A program made the position numbers and the translations under genes. The notes beneath the pieces were generated by a model. That model ran no database searches. It was not told where the DNA came from and saw nothing but the letters and a program-made list of their open reading frames with translations. Shown piece after piece: positions 1 to 7,254 of a DNA stretch of 23,569 bases (position 1 is its first letter; each line of letters begins with the position of its first letter). Where the stretch lies: the NCBI GenBank assembly GCA_023662705.1, contig JAMPIM010000029.1, positions 1 to 23,569 of the forward strand. Reading direction: 5' to 3'. The DNA comes from Candidatus Gastranaerophilales bacterium (GTDB lineage: Bacteria > Cyanobacteriota > Vampirovibrionia > Gastranaerophilales > Gastranaerophilaceae).

Positions 1-19
1 TTTTCAATAGTTCTAGCAT
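1..19 (-). CDS. Start of an unidentified gene, running off the left edge
   Basis: Only the first six codons are in the window (ATG at 19-17, reading M-L-E-L-L-K). They are supported by a good Shine-Dalgarno sequence (AAGGAG, 5 to 6 bases upstream) and by an extended -10 promoter element further upstream. The gene diverges from the RelA/SpoT-like gene at 136. Six residues are not enough to name a product. Confidence 0.6.
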
Positions 20-46
20 GACTTCTCCTTTTATTTATTTGATTGT

Positions 47-75
47 ATTATACCAGAAACAGAAATTACGTTACA
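47..75 (-). promoter_or_regulatory. Promoter of the leftmost minus-strand gene
   Basis: On the minus strand there is an extended -10 (TGG followed by a perfect TATAAT at 52-47). A weak -35 (TGTAAC, 75-70) lies 17 bases upstream. The expected start of transcription near base 40 leaves a leader of about 20 bases containing the AAGGAG ribosome site. Confidence 0.5.
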
Positions 76-135
76 TAATTTTACATAACAAGCAATTTCC
101 TTAATAAAAAAAACTTTATATAACTGAGGGATATT

Positions 136-1446
136 ATGGGAAAAGCACAACTTATAGAAGCAGTAGCAAAGTTTTTTGTCAAACCCGGCAAAAGTATTTT
201 AGCTCACACTAAACCAAAAGCAATTGAAACATTCACCTGCTCAATGGAAGGCGGAAAACTAACTCGTGAAGCAGAAGCCTCATTGGGAGATGCCTCTCTT
301 TTTGTTGAAGAATTATTAAAATCGCAGCAAAGCGGTGCAAAAAACGAAATATTTGCAATGTTTGACAAATTAGCAAGCGTAAAAACTATACAAAACCGTC
401 CAAAAGGCGCAATGTCAATTTATACAAAACTTGAACGCGGTCTTGGGAAAGCGGAGAACCAAACCTTTACATCGATTCAAGATGCAGTCGCATGTATTGA
501 AGACGGTATAGGCTCGCGCGTAATAACCAATTCTTTGGAAAAATTAAGCCCTGCAAAAATCGAAACAATGATTGCAAATCAAAAACTTTCAACCGAAGAA
601 GCTAATCTTTTAAGAAAATATATTTATCAGGAACCTATGTCCGCAGCAGAAGCCAACAAAGGATTTGAACTATTTGAAGAATTCGCACGTCCTCTTGTTG
701 AAACCCGTTCTAAAGAAGTTGTGGACCAATTAACGCTGGGTATTCTTAAAAACCGAATAACCAAAGGAGAAACAACTCTTCAAGAACTCGAAACAAGCGG
801 TCTCTTTAGAGATGATTTAATCAAACGGTTAAAAAGCGAAGATGTTTTACCGATTAACATTACCGAAATAAATAATTACCGCGGCCCTCACGGATTAGCG
901 GAATTCAGTAACAATCAGATTCGACAGCTTGCAATGGCTTTAGGAGAAGACTCCGGAGTTGTTATCATTTCCGACGCAAGAGGATTAAGCGGCAGGTGGC
1001 CTGATAAGCAAATAGAAAAACTTTCCTCAAAATCAATTAAAAATTCGGGATACAGAACCGCTCAATTGAATGTTGTTCACAAAAACGGAGCTCTTGGAGA
1101 AATCCAATTCAGAGGAGAACAAACAAATATTATAGGTGAATATGAGCACATAGCATACGATTTGAGACAAGGCAAAAATACACTTGGGGAAAGTTTTAAC
1201 GAATTCAAAGAAGCTGTTACTAAATTAAGCGATGATGAATACAAAATTTATAACCAATACCTTGAAGGCTGTTATAATTACTACAATAGAATAGAATTAG
1301 GGCTTCCTGCCGTAAAACCGCAGCTTCCGTCCCAATTTCCGAAAGTTCTTTCGGAAGAAAGCATGAAAGCATTACACGAAGCTGACCATGCTTTACAAAA
1401 AGAACTTGAAGTCGGTTTTGTCAGACATTTTGAATGCGCAGCATAG
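136..1446 (+). CDS. RelA/SpoT-like nucleotidyltransferase-fold protein with large insertion
   Basis: 436 residues; GAGGG lies five bases before the ATG. The name rests on motifs read by eye. RPKGAMSIYTKLER (88-101) has the R-x-K-x3-S-I-x2-K-L-x-R spacing of the ATP/pppGpp-binding motif of small alarmone synthetases. EDGIGSRVI (122-130) matches their D-x2-G-x-R-V motif with the metal-binding Asp (D123). SGYRTAQL (304-311) matches GYRSxHL. GEIQFRG (321-327) matches the V-E-I-Q-I-R-T strand with the catalytic Glu (E322). GEYEHIAYD (334-342) matches the E-H-x3-Y helix. About 170 residues separate the D123 motif from GYR, against roughly 60 in ordinary small alarmone synthetases, so a long, mostly helical insertion is inferred. 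No HD hydrolase, TGS or ACT domain is seen. It could be an alarmone synthetase, a toxic synthetase, or a relative with another substrate. Fold fairly sure; activity unproven. Confidence 0.6.
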   Translation: MGKAQLIEAVAKFFVKPGKSILAHTKPKAIETFTCSMEGGKLTREAEASLGDASLFVEELLKSQQSGAKNEIFAMFDKLASVKTIQNRPKGAMSIYTKLERGLGKAENQTFTSIQDAVACIEDGIGSRVITNSLEKLSPAKIETMIANQKLSTEEANLLRKYIYQEPMSAAEANKGFELFEEFARPLVETRSKEVVDQLTLGILKNRITKGETTLQELETSGLFRDDLIKRLKSEDVLPINITEINNYRGPHGLAEFSNNQIRQLAMALGEDSGVVIISDARGLSGRWPDKQIEKLSSKSIKNSGYRTAQLNVVHKNGALGEIQFRGEQTNIIGEYEHIAYDLRQGKNTLGESFNEFKEAVTKLSDDEYKIYNQYLEGCYNYYNRIELGLPAVKPQLPSQFPKVLSEESMKALHEADHALQKELEVGFVRHFECAA

Positions 1447-1462
1447 TTAAAAAGGTAAAAAT

Positions 1463-1882
1463 ATGATAAAATATAATAACTATTTGAATAACATAAAAAT
1501 ACAACCTTGGACTAAAGGCGGCAAAAAAATGGACTTATCTTCAGAACTGGATAAAATAATTGAAATCATAAAAGGCAGAGTTGAGCGCGAAATCCCTGAC
1601 AAAGGATTCTTCAGAGACTTTGCAGAAAACCTTGAAGCAGGCAAACAACCTGACTTTTTCGGAAGCAATATAGCTCTATTTGTTGAACGCGATGCAGAAC
1701 GCGACGGCAGAGCATTTTTAGGAGTTTCAGTACTACACCCGCAAATCAGGATGGATGCAACATCCTATCTGATGAATGGAGACAGAGAAACTATTCTTAA
1801 GTTTCTCCAAGATCCTCAATTAAAAGAAAAATTACAAAAAAATATATTAAAACTTTCGGATTCACTTAAAGACGTAAGATAG
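1463..1882 (+). CDS. Small unknown protein downstream of RelA/SpoT-like gene
   Basis: Not recognised. The gene begins 16 bases after the RelA/SpoT-like gene, so the two are probably co-transcribed. Two starts are possible. ATG at 1463 (139 residues) has AAAGGT before it. ATG at 1529 (117 residues) has AAAGGCGG about seven bases upstream and begins MDLSSELDK. The second looks better because the preceding 22 residues are Asn/Lys/Tyr-rich and unlike the rest. The protein is soluble and mostly helical at both ends, with a central strand-like stretch containing ERDAERDGRAFLGVSV and a C-terminal helix rich in Lys and Leu. There is no signal peptide or membrane segment. Its place beside a possible toxic synthetase makes an antitoxin or regulator conceivable, but that rests on position alone. 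Confidence 0.75.
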   Translation: MIKYNNYLNNIKIQPWTKGGKKMDLSSELDKIIEIIKGRVEREIPDKGFFRDFAENLEAGKQPDFFGSNIALFVERDAERDGRAFLGVSVLHPQIRMDATSYLMNGDRETILKFLQDPQLKEKLQKNILKLSDSLKDVR

Positions 1883-1888
1883 ATAGTG

Positions 1889-1925
1889 AAAAAGCGGCGG
1901 GTGTTGTTTCACAACACCCGCCGCT
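1889..1925 (-). terminator. Terminator of the ATP synthase operon
   Basis: A perfect 15-bp inverted repeat (1893-1907 with 1911-1925) closes a three-base loop. Read on the minus strand it is followed by a run of five T and lies directly after the atpG stop codon. On the plus strand the A-rich tail is a poor terminator for the convergent 1463 gene, though the hairpin may still protect that 3' end. Confidence 0.8.
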
Positions 1926-1930
1926 AAACT

Positions 1931-2836
1931 TTATATCGCCGAAGCTCCCGACACAATTTCCACAAGCTCTTGTGTAATAGCTGCCTGACGAGCTTTGTTA
2001 TAATCAACCGTCAAAGTCGAAATCATTTCTTCCGCGTTATTGGATGCCGCTGACATTGCAGTCATACGAGAGGCAAGTTCACTGGCATTTGCTTCAAGAA
2101 GCGCCTGAAAAATAGAATTCGTAATAAACATAGGAACCAACTGCTGCAAAACGGCATGAGCAGAAGGTTCAAACTCCATTACAGGGTCAAGTTCGTGCAC
2201 CTCTGCTTTTTCTATCTCAACAGGCAAAACTTCCCAATCAACAATATTATAAGACATCATATTATTAAAATGAGTTGTAATAATATCAATTTTATCAATC
2301 TCGCCATTAACAAAATCCTCTGCAATATCTTCCGCAATTATATTAGCTCCTGTTGCAGTAGGGTCATTCGCAACACTGATATAACCTTCACGTAATTCGT
2401 AATTACCTGCTTTATGCCTAAATCCTGAAACGGCCTTCTGCCCAACAGGATAAATAACTGTTTTAATACCTTTTTCAGTATTTTCTTTTATACGTTTCAA
2501 AGTAGTTTTGATTATATTAGCATTGTAAGCACCTGCTAAACCTTTGTTTGAAGTAATTACAAGCAAACCTTCCGTTTTAACTTCACGTCTTTCAAGAAGC
2601 ACAGGATAATTATCCAGTCCGCGGGTAACTTTCAAACCTGCAGTCGAATACTCGCCGACAGTCGCCAGCATTCTTCTGAATAAATGTAATAATTCATCAG
2701 AAAACGGTCTTGAAGCCTTAACAGTATTTTCAGCTTTCTTAACCTTTGCCGCTGCAACCATCTTCATTGCTTTGGTTATTTTTTTAGTGTTTTGAACACT
2801 TGATATTCTGCTTTTAATATCTTTTAAGTTTGGCAT
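1931..2836 (-). CDS. atpG: F1F0 ATP synthase gamma subunit
   Basis: 301 residues. Gamma is the central stalk that turns inside the alpha3-beta3 head. The N-terminus (MPNLKDIKSRISSVQNTKKI) and the C-terminus (SELASRMTAMSAASNNA, then YNKARQAAITQELVEIVSGA) are the two paired helices typical of gamma, and the C-terminus closely resembles cyanobacterial gamma. The regulatory insertion found in cyanobacterial and chloroplast gamma before the C-terminal helix seems to be missing: the chain passes quickly from VLPVEIEKAE to EFEPSAHAVL. An extra stretch is present near residues 60-85. It is the last gene of the operon. Beta and epsilon do not follow, as in Cyanobacteria. Confidence 0.96.
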   Translation of the reverse strand: MPNLKDIKSRISSVQNTKKITKAMKMVAAAKVKKAENTVKASRPFSDELLHLFRRMLATVGEYSTAGLKVTRGLDNYPVLLERREVKTEGLLVITSNKGLAGAYNANIIKTTLKRIKENTEKGIKTVIYPVGQKAVSGFRHKAGNYELREGYISVANDPTATGANIIAEDIAEDFVNGEIDKIDIITTHFNNMMSYNIVDWEVLPVEIEKAEVHELDPVMEFEPSAHAVLQQLVPMFITNSIFQALLEANASELASRMTAMSAASNNAEEMISTLTVDYNKARQAAITQELVEIVSGASAI

Positions 2837-2853
2837 TTTTTAACCTTTAATAA

Positions 2854-3144
2854 CTAACTTTTTTTCTTAGATTTTGTAAATCCGCCGATACCAATAGATA
2901 GTGCTACAATACCAAGAAGTATTTTTGCAAAATCGAATTCATCGATTACCGTTGATACAAAACAGTAAAGACCAACAATAATAAATAAAATATTAAGCAC
3001 TTTGTCGGAAATAATGGTTCTTCCGTGTTCTTTAGCACAAATCACTACTTCTGAATCTTTATCAATACATTCAAGACAAAGTCCTTTTCCGCAGATTTTG
3101 CAAACGCCAAATGCGTCTCTATCGTGGTGGTTATAGCATTTCAT
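2854..3144 (-). CDS. B-box-type zinc-finger membrane protein inside the atp operon
   Basis: 96 residues. The N-terminal 40 residues carry a zinc-binding pattern: C3, H6, C15-x2-C18, C23-x2-C26, C36 and H40. This is the B-box-like arrangement seen in small bacterial proteins that begin with a Cys-Tyr-x-His motif. Two hydrophobic segments follow (about 47-66 and 72-90) and a Lys-rich tail ends the chain, so the finger and tail probably both face the cytoplasm. A strong AAGGAGGA site precedes the ATG. The gene lies between atpA and atpG with gaps of 13 and 17 bases, so it must be transcribed with them. No role in ATP synthase is known to me. Assembly, regulation, or simple hitch-hiking are all possible. 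Confidence 0.85.
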   Translation of the reverse strand: MKCYNHHDRDAFGVCKICGKGLCLECIDKDSEVVICAKEHGRTIISDKVLNILFIIVGLYCFVSTVIDEFDFAKILLGIVALSIGIGGFTKSKKKS

Positions 3145-3157
3145 AGGTTCATCCTCC

Positions 3158-4669
3158 TTATAAAGTTTTCACATAAGTTTCAAGTTCGGATTTCAAAGCC
3201 TCTTTGTCTTCATCAGACAACTTATCGCCTTCATTTAATCTTTTATTCAATTCAGGCATAGCTGCTTCAAAATGCTCAAACCAACCGGTTTTAAAATCAC
3301 TGATTTTCTTGTTATCAACTTCATCAAGGAAACCTTCGTTAGCCGCAAACAAAATTGTTACCTGCTGAGCAACTGACAACGGTTTGTACTGAGGCTGTTT
3401 AAGAACTTCTGTCAACTTTTGACCTCTAAGAAGCTGTTTCTTAGTTGCAGCATCCAAATCAGAAGCAAACTGAGCAAACGCCTCCAATTCTCTGAATTGT
3501 GCAAGGTCAAGACGAAGTTTACCCGCAACCTGTTTAATACCTTTAGTTTGAGCTGCACCACCTACACGTGATACAGAAATACCAGCATTAATCGCAGGTC
3601 TCACACCTGAGTTAAACAAAGATGTTTCCAAGAAAATCTGACCGTCAGTAATTGAAATTACGTTTGTTGGAATATACGCAGAAACGTCACCTGCTTGAGT
3701 TTCAATAATCGGAAGCGCTGTAATACTTCCGCCGCCCAATTCATCAGACAATTTAACTGCACGTTCCAATAACCTTGAGTGAAGATAGAATACATCCCCA
3801 GGATAAGCTTCACGTCCAGGAGGTCTTTTAAGAAGCAATGACATTGCACGATAAGCCTGTGCGTGTTTTGTCAAATCATCATAAACAATCAGAACGTGTT
3901 TACCTTGTTCCATAAACTCTTCTGCAATAGCAACACCCGCAAACGGTGCGATATATTGAAGCGGAGCAGCTTCGTTAGCTGTTGCTGAAACAATGATTGA
4001 ATAATCCATTGCACCGTGTTTTTCAAGCGTTTTAGCTAACTGAGCAACAGTCGAAGCCTTTTGACCAACAGCAACATAAATACAGATTACATCTCCGCCT
4101 TTTTGGTTCAAAATTGTATCAATTGCAATAGCAGTTTTACCTGTTTGTCTGTCACCGATAATCAATTCTCGCTGACCGCGTCCAATCGGAGTCAAAGCAT
4201 CAATTGATGTCAAACCTGTTTGTAGCGGTTCGTGTACAGATTTTCTTGCAACAATCCCCGGAGCTACTCTTTCAATCGGACGGGTTTTATCGGTAATAAT
4301 TTCACCTTTACCGTCTATCGGTGCACCTGTAGGGCTTACAATTCTTCCTATTAAAGCATCCCCTACCGGTACTGAAGCAATTCGTCCTGTTGTTTTTACA
4401 GCCATACCTTCTTTAATATGAGTGTATTCACCAAGAATTACAACCCCGACATTGTCTTCTTCAAGGTTTAATGTAATACCAAGAGTACCTCTTCCGTCAA
4501 CAAACTCAACAAGTTCGTTTGACATAACATTTCTTAGCCCGTAAATACGAGCAATACCGTCACCTACTTCCAGAACGCTTCCAACATTGGAAACTTCGGC
4601 TTTAGCTTCGTAGTTTCTGATATTCTCTTTTAATATAGAGCTGATTTCATCAGGATTTATTACTGCCAT
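3158..4669 (-). CDS. atpA: F1F0 ATP synthase alpha subunit
   Basis: 503 residues, the usual full length. It is the non-catalytic nucleotide-binding subunit of the F1 head. The Walker A motif GDRQTGKT is at 172-179. The arginine-finger region is at SVSRVGGAAQ, and the conserved PGREAYPGDVFYLHSRLLER stretch is present. The N-terminus carries the delta-binding helix (EISSILKENI). It begins eight bases after atpH and is followed by the zinc-finger gene instead of directly by atpG. Confidence 0.98.
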   Translation of the reverse strand: MAVINPDEISSILKENIRNYEAKAEVSNVGSVLEVGDGIARIYGLRNVMSNELVEFVDGRGTLGITLNLEEDNVGVVILGEYTHIKEGMAVKTTGRIASVPVGDALIGRIVSPTGAPIDGKGEIITDKTRPIERVAPGIVARKSVHEPLQTGLTSIDALTPIGRGQRELIIGDRQTGKTAIAIDTILNQKGGDVICIYVAVGQKASTVAQLAKTLEKHGAMDYSIIVSATANEAAPLQYIAPFAGVAIAEEFMEQGKHVLIVYDDLTKHAQAYRAMSLLLKRPPGREAYPGDVFYLHSRLLERAVKLSDELGGGSITALPIIETQAGDVSAYIPTNVISITDGQIFLETSLFNSGVRPAINAGISVSRVGGAAQTKGIKQVAGKLRLDLAQFRELEAFAQFASDLDAATKKQLLRGQKLTEVLKQPQYKPLSVAQQVTILFAANEGFLDEVDNKKISDFKTGWFEHFEAAMPELNKRLNEGDKLSDEDKEALKSELETYVKTL

Positions 4670-4677
4670 TTTTCTCC

Positions 4678-5232
4678 CTACCCTTTTATCATATTTTTAC
4701 TTAAATCATCGAGTTTATGACGAATACTATTATCAATAACAGTTTCATCAATATTAAAAATTAACCCTGCAATAATATCGTTATCAACATTCCAATCAAC
4801 AACAACATCTTTGCTTAATCTTTCTGCAATCTTATTTTTAATATCATTCTTGCGTTCATCCGCTAAATCAATAGCCGATGTAACTCTAATACGCGCAATA
4901 TTTTTAATTCTTTCAAGTTCTTTTTCAAACTCAACAGCAATCTGAGAAATAATATCAATTCTTTTTCTCAAATTAAGTGCATACAAGAAATTATAAACAA
5001 TAGGCATTACATTATTTTGGAAAAGTTTGCATAAAACAATTTGTTTCTCTTCCACAGATACCGACGGATTATTAATAACATTTGATAACTCTTCGGAAGA
5101 ATCGATTGTTTCAGCGATTTCCTTCAAATCATCAAGAATATCTTCTTTGGAAATATTTTCATCTTCCTGAGCAAGCTCCATCAAAGCTTGCGCCCATCTC
5201 TTAGAAACGAGTTCGCAATTTTGTGTTTTCAT
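4678..5232 (-). CDS. atpH: F1F0 ATP synthase delta subunit
   Basis: 184 residues. Delta joins the peripheral stalk (b and b') to the top of F1. The sequence has the family's N-terminal helical bundle (KRWAQALMELAQ at the start) and the C-terminal b-binding part (DNDIIAGLIFNIDETVIDNS, then the final helix RHKLDDLSKNM). Its ATG overlaps the atpF stop by four bases, which favours translational coupling. Confidence 0.95.
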   Translation of the reverse strand: MKTQNCELVSKRWAQALMELAQEDENISKEDILDDLKEIAETIDSSEELSNVINNPSVSVEEKQIVLCKLFQNNVMPIVYNFLYALNLRKRIDIISQIAVEFEKELERIKNIARIRVTSAIDLADERKNDIKNKIAERLSKDVVVDWNVDNDIIAGLIFNIDETVIDNSIRHKLDDLSKNMIKG

Positions 5233-5732
5233 AGTTGAACCCCTTCTATTGCATTAATACTTTCTTCAATTAATTTATCATGCAACCCCTGATTTGCATT
5301 CAATTCGTTTAGAATTTGTGATTTTGCTACTTCTACAGAAGCAAGAGCAGCTTTTTTAATTAAATCATTTTTCAAAATCATTCTGCTGTTTTCAATTGCT
5401 TTACCCGCATTATCACGGATAACAATTACATTCTTTTCAGCATCCTGAACAATTTTTTCCCCGACAAGCTTCGCATTTTCTTCTGATTTTGTTAATATTG
5501 ACTCAATTTCTTCTTCAATATGAGCCATACTTTCTTCAATAGCAGTTAAACGGGTTTCAGATTCAGCCTTAACAGTCTTTGATTCTTCAATCTCAGATTC
5601 AACAGTTTCGCGAGATGCCTCTAATTTACCCCTTACATCCATTTTAGCCGCAAGATAAATTATGATAGACAAAAATATTATGAAGTTGAATAAATTTGTT
5701 CTTGCTATATAACTTACTATTTCTTCAAACAT
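5229..5732 (-). CDS. atpF: F1F0 ATP synthase b subunit
   Basis: 167 residues. One N-terminal membrane helix (about 13-29, FNFIIFLSIIIYLAAKM) is followed by a long charged helix (about 35-150) that forms the peripheral stalk by pairing with b'. The chain ends in the short delta-binding region. It starts two bases after the stop of the b' gene and overlaps atpH by four bases. Two different b-type genes side by side are typical of Cyanobacteria, chloroplasts and some other lineages; most bacteria use two copies of one b. Confidence 0.93.
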   Translation of the reverse strand: MFEEIVSYIARTNLFNFIIFLSIIIYLAAKMDVRGKLEASRETVESEIEESKTVKAESETRLTAIEESMAHIEEEIESILTKSEENAKLVGEKIVQDAEKNVIVIRDNAGKAIENSRMILKNDLIKKAALASVEVAKSQILNELNANQGLHDKLIEESINAIEGVQL

Positions 5733-5734
5733 TA

Positions 5735-6211
5735 TTATTTACTTCCCCATAATACTTCATTAACTTTGTTATCATCAAAACCGTTAACTTCGCTTCTGTA
5801 TCCGATAACCTTTTCAACAATATCATTTGCCAATCCTGTCATTGAAGATTTAAGCCCGTTTTTGACATCATCAGAAAGCCTTTGTAATTCAGCTTTTGCC
5901 TGCTCTACTTCATTCTTAGCAGAATTTTGAGCTTCTGTAACCATTTCAGACTTTTGATTTTTGTAACCATCAAGAGTTTCAACATACTTTCCGCGGGCTT
6001 CATCTTTAGCACCTGCAAGCTGTTCTTCTTTCTGATGAGTCAACTCTTCTGATTTTGCATTGTTTTCATTAGCGGAATTATAGTTTCCGTCAACAAAATT
6101 CTTACGCTCTTCCATAATATTCAAGATAGGCGCATACAAAATCTTGTTCATCAAGAAGACAAACACTATAAAAGATATAATTGTTACTAGAAAAGTAGCG
6201 TTAAACTCCAT
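5735..6211 (-). CDS. atpF': F1F0 ATP synthase b' subunit
   Basis: 158 residues. A single N-terminal membrane helix (about 4-24) is followed by a b-family helix containing the ILYAPILNIMEERKNFVDG stretch, where the helix leaves the membrane, and then Ala/Glu/Lys-rich coiled coil. It is called b' because it lies next to c and before a second, divergent b gene, the cyanobacterial position. It starts ten bases after atpE. The assignment of b versus b' depends on gene order and could be exchanged. Confidence 0.9.
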   Translation of the reverse strand: MEFNATFLVTIISFIVFVFLMNKILYAPILNIMEERKNFVDGNYNSANENNAKSEELTHQKEEQLAGAKDEARGKYVETLDGYKNQKSEMVTEAQNSAKNEVEQAKAELQRLSDDVKNGLKSSMTGLANDIVEKVIGYRSEVNGFDDNKVNEVLWGSK

Positions 6212-6221
6212 TATAAATCAA

Positions 6222-6467
6222 TTACCCCATCATACCTGATAATTTCATTGCGATAACAAGAGCGTAAATCGCACAAGCTTCTGCAAGAGCAGCACCAACA
6301 AGGAAGAAACCAACTGCTTTACCTGCGATTTCAGGCTGTCTTGAAATAGCATCCATCAAACCTTTTGTTGCAAAACCGATACCAAGACCTGCACCGATTG
6401 CACCAAAACCCATTGCAATACCTGCACCTAATTGTGCTAAATCAGAAATTGTTTTTACTTCTTCCAT
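6222..6467 (-). CDS. atpE: F1F0 ATP synthase c subunit (rotor ring)
   Basis: 81 residues forming two membrane helices joined by the R43-Q44-P45 loop that touches gamma and epsilon. The ion-carrying carboxylate is E63 (LAEACAIYAL). Helix 1 has the Gly-rich GAIGAGLGIG packing motif. In sodium-coupled rings a Gln in helix 1 and Ser-Thr after the Glu help hold Na+. Here those positions are I30 and A64-C65, so proton coupling is predicted. The start is preceded by a GGAGAA site. Confidence 0.97.
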   Translation of the reverse strand: MEEVKTISDLAQLGAGIAMGFGAIGAGLGIGFATKGLMDAISRQPEIAGKAVGFFLVGAALAEACAIYALVIAMKLSGMMG

Positions 6468-6493
6468 GTCGTTCTCCTTCTTATTTTTTACTA

Positions 6494-7189
6494 TTAATGC
6501 TCTTCATTCACGGCTGTTGCAATATAAACAGTAGTCAGCATCGTAAATACCAACGCCTGCACACATGCAACCAATATTTCAAAAAACATAATCGGCAGAG
6601 GCAATCCCCACGCACAAAGACCCAATAGAGCCGTAATAAGGATTTCGCCCGCCAAAATATTACCAAAAAGTCGTAATGCAAGGGTTAAAGGCCTTGTGAT
6701 TAATTCCAAAATTTCAACCAACATTGAAATTATTCCCACAAACGAAAATTCGTGCAATAAAAATTTACCCTTTTTCTTAATCAAACCTGCAATTACATAA
6801 TAAACAAGTACAATTACTGCAAGCCCCGCAGTCAAATTAATATCATTAGTCGGCGAAGCCATCTCACCGTGTTTAAGTTCAATCATTTTTAAAGGAAGCT
6901 GCCCCATAAGGTTAGCTGTCACAATAAACAAAAACAGAGAAGCAATAAGCGGGAAATGCTTTCTTCCGCCTTCATGAATCATTCCGTTAATAAGATTATT
7001 GAAATATCCTAAAATTGATTCAAACACCAACTGCAATTTAGACGGAAAAATTGATAATTTTCTTGTTGCAATAAAAGAAACAATAAGCAAAAAAGCCATT
7101 GCAGCCCACATTGTCACAAGTGTATCCATATTAAAGGACATATTGTGTCCCATAATAACTCTATCTACAATCCAATGTCCTTCGCTCAT
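6494..7189 (-). CDS. atpB: F1F0 ATP synthase a subunit
   Basis: The membrane stator subunit that forms the two proton half-channels. Several hydrophobic helices are present. The essential Arg is in LALRLFGN, after the TRPLTLA approach, and the last helices carry ACVQALVFTMLTTVYI. An ATG at 7228 would add 13 Arg/Glu-rich residues. The ATG at 7189 (MSEGHWIVDR) is preferred because AGAGGGG lies eight bases before it, and because the likely promoter at 7219-7247 would start transcription downstream of 7228. No atpI-like gene precedes it; dtd does, 65 bases upstream. Confidence 0.93.
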   Translation of the reverse strand: MSEGHWIVDRVIMGHNMSFNMDTLVTMWAAMAFLLIVSFIATRKLSIFPSKLQLVFESILGYFNNLINGMIHEGGRKHFPLIASLFLFIVTANLMGQLPLKMIELKHGEMASPTNDINLTAGLAVIVLVYYVIAGLIKKKGKFLLHEFSFVGIISMLVEILELITRPLTLALRLFGNILAGEILITALLGLCAWGLPLPIMFFEILVACVQALVFTMLTTVYIATAVNEEH

Positions 7190-7218
7190 TGAACCTGCCC
7201 CTCTTCTTTCTCTTTCAA

Positions 7219-7247
7219 ATCTTAACACAAATTGTAAAGTTTTGCAA
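7219..7247 (-). promoter_or_regulatory. Possible promoter of the atp genes
   Basis: Minus strand: TTGCAA (7247-7242), a 17-base spacer, then TG-T-TAAGAT (extended -10, hexamer 7224-7219). The expected start is near 7212, about 23 bases before the preferred atpB ATG. Each hexamer matches consensus at only four positions, so the call depends on the spacing and the TG extension. If real, the atp genes are not solely dependent on transcription from rlmN. Confidence 0.4.
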
Positions 7248-7254
7248 CGATAGA

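Noticed and set aside
1480..1668. 62-codon minus-strand frame opposite the 1463 gene
   Set aside because: It lies wholly within a better-supported gene, with no ribosome site, and the atp terminator lies upstream of it on the minus strand.
1894..1924. Terminator for the plus-strand 1463 gene
   Set aside because: The hairpin is followed on that strand by AAACTTTA, not a T run. It fits the minus-strand atp operon better.
6494..7228. Longer atpB start at 7228
   Set aside because: It adds an Arg/Glu-rich stretch not seen in a subunits. A good ribosome site precedes the ATG at 7189, and the likely promoter would start downstream of 7228.
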